A stretch of DNA of 64,000 nt from Gordius sp. MW1 (Eukaryota > Nematomorpha > Gordioida > Gordea > Gordiidae), in NCBI GenBank assembly GCA_964036665.1, contig OZ038528.1, positions 15,859,245 to 15,923,244 on the forward strand. The letters are read 5' to 3'. The notes under the pieces were generated by a model. The model saw only the letters and a list, made by a program, of their open reading frames with translations, ran no database searches and was not told the origin of the DNA. This document shows positions 9,970 through 21,521 of the stretch, piece by piece (within the stretch, counting starts at the first letter, position 1; each line of letters starts with the position of its first letter). The position numbers and the translations under genes are program-made.

Positions 9970-12110
9970 ATTAAACAATCAAATTATTATGAGGACCCTG
10001 AGATGCTTTCCTCAACCCATTTATTTTTTTGTTGATAACAACTAATAATTAAAATAAATTAAATTGTTTTTTGAATTATTCTAATAATCTATAGACATAT
10101 TAGTGCAAATTACATAAAACATATGTATTAATCTGACCCTATTAGCTAAAAAGTTTATCACATTAGATTGTAATTAATAGTATTCAGCTTGACTTCCTGA
10201 TACTTATTCTATTTATCAGTCTTATTCAATAATTTAAGTTAAATTGTAAAAATAATAGGGAAATTACTTGTTTATATTACTTTTTCAGTACATACTATGC
10301 ACATAACCTTGATAATCAAATATGTGGTATATAACCATAAGTTACCCTTATGCCTTTCTTTAAAAAGCACGTTTTTTATGCTGTATTGTTTTAAGCAAAC
10401 TATGGGAAAACTTATTCTACAAAATTTTTAATGAATTATGCTGGTTACAAAGTCTATAAGTTGAACAGCTCCATGCCCATTATATTATAAAATTCATTTA
10501 TGGTGAATGTAGAGATGATTTAATGTTGTTCTACCATACACATGTGGTTTATATAACTAGGCAAGATGATTTAACTTTGATTCATCTTTCATTTTAATTT
10601 TGACAGAGTTTTGCTTTACATTTTTATTGCTTGGATCACTATCTAGGACCATTTGAGTGTATGCTTTAAAATTCATATGATTTATGCGAACTTTAAAAAG
10701 TCATATATTTTTTGCATCACTCTAATAAAATTCACCTAAAATTTTGCTATATACAGTTACAAAGCATTATGACTTATCCATTTTATTAATGTAAGAGAGA
10801 GGTAGGATCCTCATGGGTATGCCGAGCAATTCAAGCTTAAGCGTAGGCAGGGGAAGACAAATAACAAATTTTCAATACAAAAACCCTTAATTAAAAAAAA
10901 AAAATATTTTGCCCCCCCCCTACTAATTCAAGGAAATTTTCGCCCCCCCCCATCCAAAACCTGGCTACGCCCATGAATTAAGGTGATTTATCAACCACAC
11001 GTCATATTTTACCCATTCTGGCCTGACTATAATTCTCAACAAGAAGGCCGTCCCTATGTTTTGCCTTTAAACTCGACTCATCTCGTTTATTCTACCCGAG
11101 AAGTCGCCTTATCAGAAACCATTCTTTCGCATATACCTAATCGTTATTTTAGTGCACACAAAATTTTGCTATATATACACATCGTGTTTAACCACTTTCT
11201 TTATATCACTCACACACACTCAGGTACCATTACGAATTTAAAGGCGATCCTAGGGACATTTTCTCCCATTATTTGGGGGCCAAGACCCTTTCTCCGCTTT
11301 TTTCGCCAAGGACGGGGGTGGGGGCGGTCACGGGGGAACCCGCATCTTTTTTCGGGCGGAGACGGGATGGATACGATGGGCGGTGACCCTTTCGAATCAT
11401 TCCTGGGAAGTGGAGGTGGTGGGATGAATAATATATTTAGGATGGGAGGCGCTGGGGGTCACGGTGGTCGGTCGGGGGTGGGTTCAAACAGGGAGGGGCT
11501 GGGCAACATACGGCTTCGGGTCGAGCCCATTTGGAGCAGGATCCCCCTATACAAAAAGACTTGCCCGTTGACTTGGAAGATATCCTAAAAGGTATGACTT
11601 TACCACATTTTTATGCTAATGCTGTTGTGATTAGTGTGTTACTTTTAAATCTTAATGTTTAGTTCGTTCAATTAGTTATTATATAGAGTAAGACTTTTAT
11701 TTATTTGATATCCTTTAGTTGTCACGATTTATAAAACAAATCTTTGCCCTCAAATTACACAGCTCTACAAATATTGACTTTGTGATTGTATCCCGCAATC
11801 CGAACAATAATTCTGATAGAGAATTTTGCGCTGAAAAATAATATGTTTTTAGTTTTTTTCCTACGATTATTAGCTATTAAGATATATGAGTTTGAAATCG
11901 CCAAAAATGCCCTTTTAAGGCTCAATTGCCATGGCATTTTTAATATTTAGTGAAAAATAGTAATATATTCATGTAGATTAAAGTTTCATCTATAGGTTCA
12001 TTGTTTTATTTTTTGATTTCTCCCTTATACTCAAATTTATACGCGTTTGCGTAAACCCCTTCTCATCAAAATTCGTCCCACTATGTCTGGAAAAGGGAGT
12101 TCATTAGGGT
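9970..12110 (+). repeat. Segmental duplicate of DNAJ intron 1 / exon 2 (copy A)
   Basis: About 2.1 kb matches 51780-54825 in the same orientation, apart from an RTE insertion present only in the latter. It includes intron sequence, a DNAJ exon and part of the next intron, but not the J-domain exon. Homology ends exactly where the large hAT element begins in the other copy. Confidence 0.9.
11224..11591 (+). pseudogene. Decayed duplicate of DNAJ exon 2
   Basis: The acceptor (CACTCAG at 11223) and donor (AAAAGGTATGA at 11591) match the intact copy at 53941-54310, but this exon is two bases shorter. One base is missing in CCCATTATTTGGGGG and one in the T run near 11350. Both disrupt the G/F-rich frame. 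Pieces still recognisable are GDPFESFLGSG and, in another frame, QDPPIQKDLPVDLEDIL. With no J-domain exon upstream in this copy, it cannot make an Hsp40. Confidence 0.85.
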
Positions 12111-13590
12111 TCATACTACACACGCGCTGTTTACTAACACATCTCTCTCTCCCTTTTTCCATCTCTTCCCCTTTCGCCCCCATATCTATCCAAGCACACA
12201 TGAAGGGGGCATAAGTGGAGGAGAAAGGAATCCCATTCATAATGCCAATCATCCATAACGCCAATGACTGTAACAAACTAGGCACAAAAACTAAAAACTA
12301 TTATTTAAATGGCAAAATTGCAATATATTAAAAAATTACCGTATATAAAGCTATTAATAAAAAAATAAATAACATATCTATAGGCTTTTAATTTATATTC
12401 ATTTGCACATATACTTATAGAGAGTAGAGTAAGGTGCACACGATCTTTTATTATGTAAGCTACACACGCTTACGTGTTTTAAATGATAAACCATATGCTA
12501 TAATTTTTAAGAATTAGCTCATTATATAGTCAATTTTATTATAATGATTATCTTATATCTATGTGTACTTATAATATTATTTAATAACAGTAGAAAAAGG
12601 ACTATGTTTTAAATTAATTTTGCATTATGCTATTAAATAAACATATAATAAGGTATCTAATATTGATAAATAAATTGATACTAAATTGACATTTAAAAAA
12701 TATAAACATAAAATGAAAAATTCGCATATACATTGCATTGTTATGAAAATTTATATATTGAATATATGAAATTTAAAATATGATAAACTTTCCTAAAATC
12801 AACCGCCTGCCAGGATTTTATCTGAGAGGGGGAAAAATTTCCAAGATTTTTTTATAGCATTTTAATTCAACATCATGCGTAGCGGGCTAAAACTAGGTTA
12901 AAATACCCTATGAGGTTGAGAGATAAGAGCCCTGGTAGTAAGGGGCTTATTATTAAAAATAAATTTACTACAACAATCTGAAAATATTATGCAAGCAACT
13001 GCAAAAAATGGACCTAGATCTTCAAACAGTTAGCACAAACTTTAGTTATAGTAGTTGAACCTTGAGCAAGAAACTTTGATATGCAAAGAAATTGAACGGT
13101 TTTTGGACAAGAAATTTGGCAAATTTCCAAATATTTCCTCCGAATTCTTCGATTGTTTTGCCAGAAACGCGATGAAAATAAATTATAGAACGATTTTGTC
13201 CAAAAAATCCCTTGGACGCCCTATCAGATTATAAAATATTGTAATTTTTGCCCAACATCACAACTCTTCTTTATCTATTAGTTAATTAATAAGAAATACT
13301 ATGTCAAAAAATAGATTAAATGTATTGGCCCTTTTTTATAGCATTTTTATTTTAACATTAAAATTAAAAAAAGAAAGTCATTATAAAATAATTTTATATT
13401 TTTTTCCAATAATATCTCAAGAACTTCATCTGGAGTGTGAGCTAATTCTAATAAATTGCATAGCAATTAATAAGTGTCTTACTTGGTCAGTTACGTTGCA
13501 CAACTATAAAATATAAACATTAGTTCTAAAATATTTTTTTCATAAGAAATCTCCGGGGGGGGGGGAATTTCCCGTTACCCCCCCCCCTCA
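12111..13590. other. AT-rich DNA, no gene seen
   Basis: Bases 12120-12280 resemble, in inverted orientation, 19450-19590 (shared GTCATTGGCGTT and GCATTATG blocks), suggesting a short dispersed repeat. The rest, including small open frames at 12037-12285 and 13301-13516, has no recognisable coding signal. Confidence 0.4.
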
Positions 13591-13599
13591 TTTACGCCA

Positions 13600-14300
13600 C
13601 TGCCTAAAATTATAATTATTAATTGTTTGATGTTGACAGGTAATTTAGTATTAAATTTACTAATGTTATATAACTCTAGACCTCTGAGGATAATATTTAA
13701 ACAACACAGATTTTTATAATATTTTAAAGTAGATTTTAAATAATCAATAAAATTGCTAACAATAAAATTAATATAATAAAACAAAACATATAAGTTGTTG
13801 TTTTCCTTATTTTGTAATATTGATAAATGAATTGGTATTAAATTGAATTAAGCCTTACAATTTAAAAGATATAAACATGAAATTAGAATTTAAGATAGCA
13901 TTGCATTGCCATAAAATTTAATTATATTAAATATATGGATTTTAAATATGATGAACTTTCTTAAAAGTGTAATTATTTATTGTTTGATGTTGACAAGTAA
14001 ATTAGTATTAAATTTATTATTAAAATACTCTAAATCTCTGAGGATAATACTCAAATCACATACACTTTAATAAAGTTTAAAGATATTGTAAATTAGATTT
14101 TAAATAATCATATATATCAAATTGTTATCAATAAAATAAATACAATGAAACAAAACATATAAGTTGTTGTTTTCCTTATATTATTATTGAAAAACGCATT
14201 GGTAATAAATTGGCTTATACCTTATAACTCTACATGTATTTGTACAATTATCCTGTTACATAAGCATTAAAAAATATAAACAGCAAATCACAAATAAAGA
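13600..14300. repeat. Degenerate tandem repeat, period about 360 bp
   Basis: Blocks such as TTGTTTGATGTTGACA (13622 and 13979), CTCTGAGGATAATA (13682, 14036) and TAAGTTGTTGTTTTCCTTAT (13789, 14160) recur at 355-370 bp. A further eroded copy may lie near 12650-12800. A G run and a C run sit just upstream, at 13555-13588. Confidence 0.6.
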
Positions 14301-14431
14301 TATACATTGAAATGCTATGAGAAAAAAATCAACACTCTGATTTTACATAATAATTATGTTCTAAATTTAAACAATGATCACAAGGCAATCTTATTATAAG
14401 AATCAAACTACTTTTTTATATAGTGTATATA

Positions 14432-14436
14432 ATAAG
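14432..14436 (+). repeat. 5-bp target-site duplication of the Gypsy element (ATAAG)
   Basis: ATAAG occurs here and at 18622-18626, directly outside the two LTR ends. The 5-bp length suits Ty3/Gypsy integrases. Confidence 0.6.
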
Positions 14437-14698
14437 TTGTTGTAAAAGGTATATTGTATAAAAGACTACCGTAAGAAAAGTTGTAGTTACTTTATTGATG
14501 CAAATTGAAGATATATATTATATATACGATACATGCATCTTATATATGCGATAAAATACTCTCGCGAGATAAATAATAATAATGGCGCTATTGACGCTCG
14601 CGAAACAACAAGCGAGAGAAAGACAACGACCGTGTACGATACAAAGGGGTAGGGAAAAGGAAGGGAGAGATAGAGAAGTGTAAACACCTTTCACAACA
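14437..14698 (-). repeat. 3' LTR of the Gypsy element
   Basis: On the minus strand it opens TGTTGTGAAAGG and closes TTTTACAACAA. Its first 70 bases match 18552-18621 with two or three differences. It lies next to the polypurine tract. Confidence 0.8.
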
Positions 14699-14843
14699 CC
14701 ATCCTTTTTAAAATAACTTCCTCCGGGGAAAGACCAATGAGATAGCGCAACCGGGTGGCACGACCTCTTGATTGATTAGAAATCAAAAGCTCCTCGGACG
14801 ACGTAGTTGGGCTCGATGTCTTTCACCCATTCTCCCGCCTTGC

Positions 14844-15605
14844 CTACGGTTCCCCACGCTGGTCCCGATTCGCAGACCGGCGTACTACGTTCGACTCAAC
14901 TGCCGAATCCGGTGGAGCCACCATTACAGGAGACCGCAATAAAGACTCCTCTTCCTGTAACGACAACGTTTCCACCCGACTGACAATCGTTGCCTCACCT
15001 GGCGCTACCAAACTCTGTTGTGACGCCACCACGGACGACCGTACCAAGGTACTGTCACCCAGCAGCGCTAACGTCCCAACAACGTTCGCGCCCGCCACTA
15101 TTTCCGACGCGTCCATTGCTTCAATGAAACGCTTTACCACCGTGCCTATGGCATTACTACCTTCCGGCGGTACCTGTGGGTTACATCTCAGCCCACGATG
15201 CCGACGATGACACCCATGGCACCACCTCCGAGTAACCCGACATCGCCTGCCGCCATTCGCCGCCGGCGGGGCAACTTCCGCGCCCCTCCGTACCTGGCGC
15301 CCAGCGGCTACGCCTCGTTGCGGATTCTCTTGAATCCTCGCAATCGGGATCCTTGCTATCGGGATCCTCGCTATCGGGGCGACGTTACGAGCCGCTCCGC
15401 CACGTCGACCCATATTCACAAATCTTTCACCCCCTGGCCGGATCTTTCTCCTCGCCTGAGGGTAGATTTGCTCATAGAAGTTGACCATGTGGGGCACCCT
15501 GTCTGCACCCACCACAAACGACACGTGTAAATTGCTTGGGGCGTACAGTGGATCAATCGCCTGAACCACCACTCGCATTCGGCACCATGAAGCAATTGTA
15601 TCCAT
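14844..15605 (-). CDS. Extra 3' ORF of the Gypsy element, function unknown
   Basis: A 253-codon frame that begins about 54 bp after the pol stop and ends about 145 bp before the 3' LTR. The protein is rich in arginine and alanine. It has a triple PIARI repeat (about residues 78-95), a C/H-rich patch WCHGCHRRHRGLRC near residues 127-140, and an acidic, valine-rich tail. I see no signal peptide, furin site or membrane anchor, so an env role is not supported. It is clearly more GC-rich than the surrounding DNA. Position 3' of pol is where Gypsy elements carry accessory ORFs. I do not recognise the family. Confidence 0.55.
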   Translation of the reverse strand: MDTIASWCRMRVVVQAIDPLYAPSNLHVSFVVGADRVPHMVNFYEQIYPQARRKIRPGGERFVNMGRRGGAARNVAPIARIPIARIPIARIQENPQRGVAAGRQVRRGAEVAPPAANGGRRCRVTRRWCHGCHRRHRGLRCNPQVPPEGSNAIGTVVKRFIEAMDASEIVAGANVVGTLALLGDSTLVRSSVVASQQSLVAPGEATIVSRVETLSLQEEESLLRSPVMVAPPDSAVESNVVRRSANRDQRGEP

Positions 15606-15659
15606 CTAATATAACTAAAAAAACATTAGACATTATAACATATTCCGATTAATATTTTA

Positions 15660-17744
15660 TTAAAAACGCGGCCGCAATTGCTCTTTATGCCGCATAGCAT
15701 GGTTATTTGCAGCCGTAAACTCCACGTCATAAGCTTTAGAGCCCACGCGGGATATAACTACCGCTTCAAGCCATTTTTCAGACCCGCCATAACCCCGGGC
15801 CCAAACTGCCTCATTAACCCGAAACCGGCCAATGTCAGATACCCGAGATGACAACTCGCTATCCACGAACACATCAATCGGTATTCGCGGTATCCTATTT
15901 AAAAAAACTCTACTAACCGGCGCGCGACAGGGGAAACGAGGGGAAGCATTGTGCAAAAACCTGTACATCCAAATGCCTTCTTTCTCCACCTTCTCGTTTT
16001 TTAACCATCGTTTCACGATCGCCACATGCCGCTCAGCCAGCCCGTTAGAACTAGGATGATAGGGAGGCGTTAATACGTGACGTATGCCCCACCTATCGCA
16101 AAACGCTTTAAACTCGGCACTAGTAAACGCGGTACCATTATCTGACACCACGCACTTCGGTATGCAAAAAGCGCCCATTAATTTTTCCAATAAAATAATT
16201 ACGCTTTTAGTAGATAGTTTCGACACCCGCTCGAATTCAACCCAACTCGATGTCGCATCCACCAACAAAAGGTATTGCTCAGAATCAAAATCAAAAAAAT
16301 CAAGGTGTACTCGATCCCAAACATTATGTGCCTGAGGCCACCTCGCCTTTCTATCATGCCTGGGCATATTCGCATTCTTGTTACATGCAACGCATTTACG
16401 CCCATACATGCTTATATCTTTTCCCATCTTAAGCCACCAAACATATCTACGCGCCAAAACCTTCATTTTAGCCGTCCCAATATGTCCAGCATGCAATAAA
16501 TTTAGAACCTGAGGACGTAACACTCGTGGAATTACTATGCGTTCACCCCGCAGAATGATACCGTTCTCAATACAGAGTTCGTTCCTCACCCCACGGTAAC
16601 CCACAGGAATCTCCTCGAGCGTCTCGCCGCCAATCAGGCATCTTGTCACACGACTCAACTCCCCATCTTTACTAACCTCCTCTTTAAGGTTAACTGATGG
16701 GAACGTTTCCGTTACAATATTGACCAAAAAATTATCACCTTCTAATTCCTCCTCAGGTAAGGTACCATAGTCCTCACCTAAGCGCGACAACGTATCAGGA
16801 AAATAATTCGTTGCCCCCTTTTTATACTCTAAGGTTATGTTAAAATTCCCCAAAAACAACAACCATTTCTGTAACCTAGGGCTAAGCAACAAACTACTGT
16901 TACATTTCGCGAACAGAGGAATTAGCGGTTTATGATCCGTAAAAACTTTAAAATCTCGACCAATAAGATACTCACGGCACTTTATTAACGCAAAAACCAC
17001 GGCAAGAGCCTCCTTCTCAATAACAGAATAATTAAGCTCCGCCGCCGTTAACTTACGCGAGAAAAATAGTATTGGCCGTTCTACGCCCTTAATAATATGA
17101 AAGAGCATGCCACCTATCCCGCTATTTGATGCGTCTACCGCTAGACCTATTGGCAGGTCACGATTAAAACACACCAAAACAGGATCGCTTCCTAATAAGT
17201 TTTTTAACTTATCGAAAGCTAACTGCTCCTTTTCGGCCCAAACAAAACGCACATTACTCTGCGTCAGTTTATGCAAGGGAGCCGCTACCTCCGAACAATG
17301 TGGTATGAACTTGCGATAATAATTAACCGACCCCATGAAAGCCAAAACCTCTTTTTTACTAACCGGGGCCCGTATATTCTTAATCGCAGCCATCTTATTA
17401 CCCAGAGGTCTAATTCTCCCACATGCAATAACATGCCCTAAAAAAGTTACTTCGGTAACCCCAATCATGCACTTTTTTCTGGTTAAACGTAATCCTCTCT
17501 CCTGGACGCGTTTAAGTACCGATTCTAGACGCAAATCATGCTCTCGCACTGAAGCGCCCACAATCAGCACATCATCCGGGTAAAAGAACACACCGTCCAA
17601 ACCTTGAAAAACGGAGGCCATAGTCTTCTGGAACACCGCCGCAGAAATACTCAGGCCAAACGGCAACCGATTAAACGTAAACAACCCCAAAGGAATATTT
17701 ATAGTCATTAACCGCGCCGATCGAGTACTTAATCTGATCTGCAA
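15660..17744 (-). CDS. Gypsy pol: reverse transcriptase, RNase H, integrase
   Basis: An open frame of 694 codons. The reverse transcriptase begins inside the palm: FNRLPFG near residue 24, catalytic box YPDD at 55-58 (usually YxDD) and FLGHVI near 100. RNase H follows with VDASNSGIGG near 205 and a FTDHKPL block. A H2C2 zinc finger (HAGHIG...CVACN) lies near 415-455. The integrase core shows LDFFDFD, SDNGTAF and NGLAERH, the DDE triad, and a C-terminal MRHKEQLRPRF. The N-terminal RT blocks lie upstream in broken frames, so the polyprotein is not intact. Confidence 0.88.
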   Translation of the reverse strand: MQIRLSTRSARLMTINIPLGLFTFNRLPFGLSISAAVFQKTMASVFQGLDGVFFYPDDVLIVGASVREHDLRLESVLKRVQERGLRLTRKKCMIGVTEVTFLGHVIACGRIRPLGNKMAAIKNIRAPVSKKEVLAFMGSVNYYRKFIPHCSEVAAPLHKLTQSNVRFVWAEKEQLAFDKLKNLLGSDPVLVCFNRDLPIGLAVDASNSGIGGMLFHIIKGVERPILFFSRKLTAAELNYSVIEKEALAVVFALIKCREYLIGRDFKVFTDHKPLIPLFAKCNSSLLLSPRLQKWLLFLGNFNITLEYKKGATNYFPDTLSRLGEDYGTLPEEELEGDNFLVNIVTETFPSVNLKEEVSKDGELSRVTRCLIGGETLEEIPVGYRGVRNELCIENGIILRGERIVIPRVLRPQVLNLLHAGHIGTAKMKVLARRYVWWLKMGKDISMYGRKCVACNKNANMPRHDRKARWPQAHNVWDRVHLDFFDFDSEQYLLLVDATSSWVEFERVSKLSTKSVIILLEKLMGAFCIPKCVVSDNGTAFTSAEFKAFCDRWGIRHVLTPPYHPSSNGLAERHVAIVKRWLKNEKVEKEGIWMYRFLHNASPRFPCRAPVSRVFLNRIPRIPIDVFVDSELSSRVSDIGRFRVNEAVWARGYGGSEKWLEAVVISRVGSKAYDVEFTAANNHAMRHKEQLRPRF

Positions 17745-18551
17745 ATATGCCGATCTTAAATCAAGTTTTGAAAAATAGCATGCGTTATTCAGGCTAAAAT
17801 CTCCTCAACCCGCGGAATCGGGTACTTAATTTCCACCAACCACGGATTAAGTGTAACCCGAAAACCTACACATAGACGAAGCGAACCGTCGCTCTTTTAA
17901 ACCGGAACAAGAGGGGTCGCCCACTCACTATAATCAACGGGCGAAACTATCCCCTGATCCGCCCAGTCCCGAAGCGCGGCATTAACTTCGTCCCGCCAAA
18001 TAAACAGAATACGCCTACTCGGGCAAAACTTAGGACAGGCACCTCGTTTAAGCAGCACGTCGTACTCATACCCTTTTAAACATCCTAAACCTTCCGAAAA
18101 AACTTCGGCAAAGCGCGTCACCAAATTACGCAAATTAGATTGCCATTCACCCAGGTCGCCCAAACAATTACGTTCACCCGAAGGTGTCACACATGCAGCA
18201 CCCGAAGGTGTCAAGCCCGCAGGCGTCCCGATGTTTAACATCGCACACGACTTAGTCGCTTGTTTGGTACTCGGAGGCTCAATATTAAATATCATTGCAC
18301 TCCCCCCTGGGCCTAATCTACGACTACGCTTTAACTCCAACTCTGGGGTAGGTACCTCTAACGTGTCACATAACCCAAACCACCTAACATGAGGGCCTAT
18401 CACTTGCAACCAATCCCAGCCCATTAAAGGGGCGATAACAGCTGCCGTAATAAAAATAGGTAAATTCCACTTCGCACCGCCAGCCACCACTTCCACGCAG
18501 GCCTTCCCTACTAATTGGACAGGAGCACCATCTAACTGGCGCGCATTAAAA
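17745..18551 (-). pseudogene. Gypsy protease C-terminal half and start of reverse transcriptase
   Basis: On the minus strand the open part (to 17897) holds the back half of an aspartic protease, ending in LMGWDWLQVI (usually ILG-D-L), then the RT connection block with a SEWATPLVPV motif. The D-T/S-G catalytic triad is absent because the deletion removed it. Between 17897 and 17745 the RT block is interrupted by a TAA stop and then by a small indel near 17795, after which the frame rejoins the long pol ORF. The open frame starts inside LTR sequence, an artefact of the deletion. Confidence 0.8.
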
Positions 18552-18621
18552 ACCGTGTACGATACAAAGGGGTAGGGGGAAGGAAGGGAGAGATAGAGAA
18601 GTGTAAACACCTTTCACAACA
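18552..18621 (-). repeat. 5' LTR remnant, 70 bp
   Basis: Matches 14629-14698 of the 3' LTR. The break at 18552 marks the deletion. Confidence 0.85.
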
Positions 18622-18626
18622 ATAAG

Positions 18627-19589
18627 AATAATTGTAATTTTCAACAATCACTTCAATCATGCCTTTAAGTGAGGGATATTAAATCAATTTGCCAGATTTT
18701 GACTACATTCCATATTAATTTTTGTTTTAAGTGATAGAAGATTAATACACTTAAATATAAAAAATGTAAATTAAGCTTGTCAAAATCCAAAAAGACAAAT
18801 ACTTGCGACAAAAGTGATTATTGTAGTAATACGCTCATACGTGTATGCTTAGCTGAATCTATTTTAACTTGAGTTCTATATTAAATGATCAACAAATTAC
18901 ATCAAAACTATTAAATCAGCACTCCTGCATTTTAATGTAATGGTGTAAATATAAACAGGAGCAAGTTCATTTTTAATATCTGATACAAAAGCTTATGCAT
19001 TAATAAGTGGACTAAACAACTTTTAAAGATAATCCTTATATAATCATTAGAGGATATACAACGAATCGAAACATAAATTAATCATACAAATGTAATTGTG
19101 ATAGTAATCAATATTTTGTTGTAATAAAATGCTCTTATCTTTTAGTATACAATCATATAAAATTGACAACAGTAGTTAGATAAGTCAAATAGTATGGACC
19201 ATTATTCTCAAACAATGATAATGGTTTTGAATATATGAATGTATCCATTTAGATGCATATTATGCAATCTTTAATATAATAAATCATTTGTTATAATACA
19301 ACTAGATATAAAAGAACAGTTTATGTATTCTGTTAAATGTTTAATTATTTTAAATTTTATTATAACTTTAAAACAGATAGTTTAAGTATAAATTCCAATT
19401 TTAAAAATTTTAATATTTTCATATGCTTTTTTGTCTTATTTGTGTAGACGTTATGTCATATACCTCGAAAACTTTGGTAACTTTTGATTGGTTAAGTCAT
19501 TGGCGTTCTGAAGCATTGGCATTATGGACAATTGACTTTTTGAACAGAAGCGGGAGAAAAAGAGGAGAGTAGGTAAAGGGAGAGATTAA
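18627..19589. other. AT-rich DNA, no gene seen
   Basis: No coding or RNA gene recognised. Bases 19450-19590 share blocks with the inverted 12120-12280 region. Confidence 0.5.
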
Positions 19590-20345
19590 GCCTCTGGAAA
19601 ATATTCGAGATTCGGTTCGAATCCGAATCCTTATGTGTAGGTGTCGAATCGAATATTTAAGTTGCCAAATTCAAAAATCCGAATCGAATCCTTGAAAAAA
19701 TCGAATTTTAATTTCTTTTATATTAATTTAAATAGATGAGAGGCAAATACTCAGCTGGTTTTATCTTGACGCATTTTAGTTATTTTTCCTGCTACAATTT
19801 GATAGTTTAATTAAAAATGTTTTAAACTTACATAACTTATGGAGAACGTGGTCAGTTGTCACAATCCAAAATAAATTAAGGACTTTGATAAAAATTGTAA
19901 GACAGCCTAAAAATATTTTACGATTGAAGGCTATTTGAAAGAATTTGACCTACCAATTAATTACATAAAGGTAAAACTTGACATGGTAGTCAGGTGGAAC
20001 AGCACCTACATAATGATATAATTGTTTAGTGAGGCAGCCTTTGGATGATTTGGTCTTTAAATTCCATAATGATGAATTGTTATCCAACTTCGTGAACAAT
20101 TTAAAAACGTCATCAAATCAATACTTTTTTGTTTTTACAGTGCAACTAGTATCCGGGGAGCAATATCCCACAATGTACTTGTTATTATCGGTATATTATT
20201 AACTAATAGAGATTTTAGAAGGCATAGAAGGTCAGCTGTTCAAATGGCCAAATAAAAAATAAAAAATACTTGGCATTGAATAAGAATATAGCCACATTAG
20301 CAAGTGTCTTCGATCCAAGGCGATTCAATACTTTGAGTGTCTACC
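19590..20345 (+). mobile_element. hAT transposon fossil
   Basis: Opens with a cluster of TTCGAATCC-like motifs (19600-19700), as at both ends of the hAT at 23405-24640. Further on, broken transposase pieces can be read: VVRWNSTYIM near 19990 and ATLASVFDPR near 20295, both hAT transposase motifs. No frame is open for more than a few dozen codons. Confidence 0.65.
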
Positions 20346-21310
20346 ATCTATATCCTATAATGAAATTCTAAAATTTTTAAACCAAAGATGTCATTCAAAG
20401 TATGAAGGCCAATATAGAAATTGTATAAGAGGCAATAAAAGTATAAAAATTTTGTTGAATTGATAACAATAAAATATTGATGCATTCAGTTATATAAATT
20501 CAATATGTTGTTTGAAATCTTTATATAAGTTAATAACTAAAAAATAAATCATAGCACTTTTAGCAAAAATTTGTTATAATATTAGAAACAGACACACAAA
20601 TTGTATTCATTCAATAAATGTACTGATAATTTATATCTAATAAAAAAATATTTGTTACCCAATAGTTATGAACTTAACCTGTCCTTAAATGATCATAAGA
20701 ACAAATTTTATAAAATGAGATTCTAAACAAAAAAGCTTAATTAATAACTCTTTAAATTGGCTTTATATCTTATAAAGTTTATGATAAAAATATACTTTTA
20801 GCGGGATTTTGAAACCTTTATAAAATGAATTCAAATATTTGAAAATTGTGGAAATTGGGTAATAAAATACGAAATATATAAATCATATGGCGTATAAAGA
20901 ATCTTTAACCATAGACTGTCTACGTCGGTTATATTCTCCCAAGATTAAGATTATTCTTTAAAAATTGTAGCATAATTGAAAGATAAAATACTATTAACAC
21001 ATACTTTTATTATGACTAAATGATAGTTAAATCAATATGCTAAAGTATCGACATAAAGGCAAATTAAAGTCATTACTTTAAATGTGTTTTATAATTTTGG
21101 CACAAACTAAGAATCCAAATTGAATTATCTAAAATTTAACTGTTAAGCACATAAAAATTAGGATAGGGGTTTTATCATTGATTCTGTCGTTTCAACATAT
21201 TACAGATCCTCATCTTTAAGCTTTTTATTGCTTTAGCAGTTCTACCATCGAATTCAAACTTAGTATACTATCAAATATTAATGTGAATCACGATTATAAC
21301 TATTTGATGG
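20346..21310 (+). repeat. Dispersed repeat shared with the 34.9-43.7 kb region
   Basis: Bases 20370-20932 match the repeat units at 34940, 37255 and 39580. Bases 20925-21310 match 43347-43700. Here the two parts are continuous, so this copy preserves the arrangement from before a transposon landed at the GACTGTCT site in the other copy. Confidence 0.85.
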
Positions 21311-21521
21311 GGTGGATATTTTTTTTTGAATTGACATGCTTTATTAAAAAAATATTAAATATAGAGTGGAATTAATAAAAAGATAAAAAAAGGAAAACAT
21401 TTATAAAAAATGATTAAAAGTAAAACACATTATCCGTTTCTTCATCTTCCTTAAGAATGGGCATTGAATCCATCAAAGAATAAAAATTGGATTTAGCAAT
21501 GGCAAATGGCAATTGATTGTC

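Larger units (their letters stand above)
14437..18621 (-). mobile_element. Ty3/Gypsy LTR retrotransposon, internally deleted
   Basis: The element runs on the minus strand. A full 3' LTR (14437-14698), a purine-rich tract next to it (AAAAAGGATGG on the minus strand), an extra ORF, pol in protease-RT-RNaseH-integrase order, and a 70-bp remnant of the 5' LTR. Gag, the first half of the protease and most of the 5' LTR are gone in one deletion that joins LTR to protease at 18551/18552. Integrase placed after RNase H identifies Gypsy, not Copia. Confidence 0.9.

Noticed and set aside
10983-11588. 201-codon continuous ORF over the DNAJ exon duplicate
   Set aside because: Runs through intron sequence and the wrong frame of the exon; the copy at 53700-54146 shows the same chance opening.
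15198-15530. 110-codon plus-strand ORF
   Set aside because: Antisense shadow of the GC-rich 3' ORF of the Gypsy element.
14844-15605. Retroviral-type envelope gene
   Set aside because: No signal peptide, cleavage site or membrane span can be seen.
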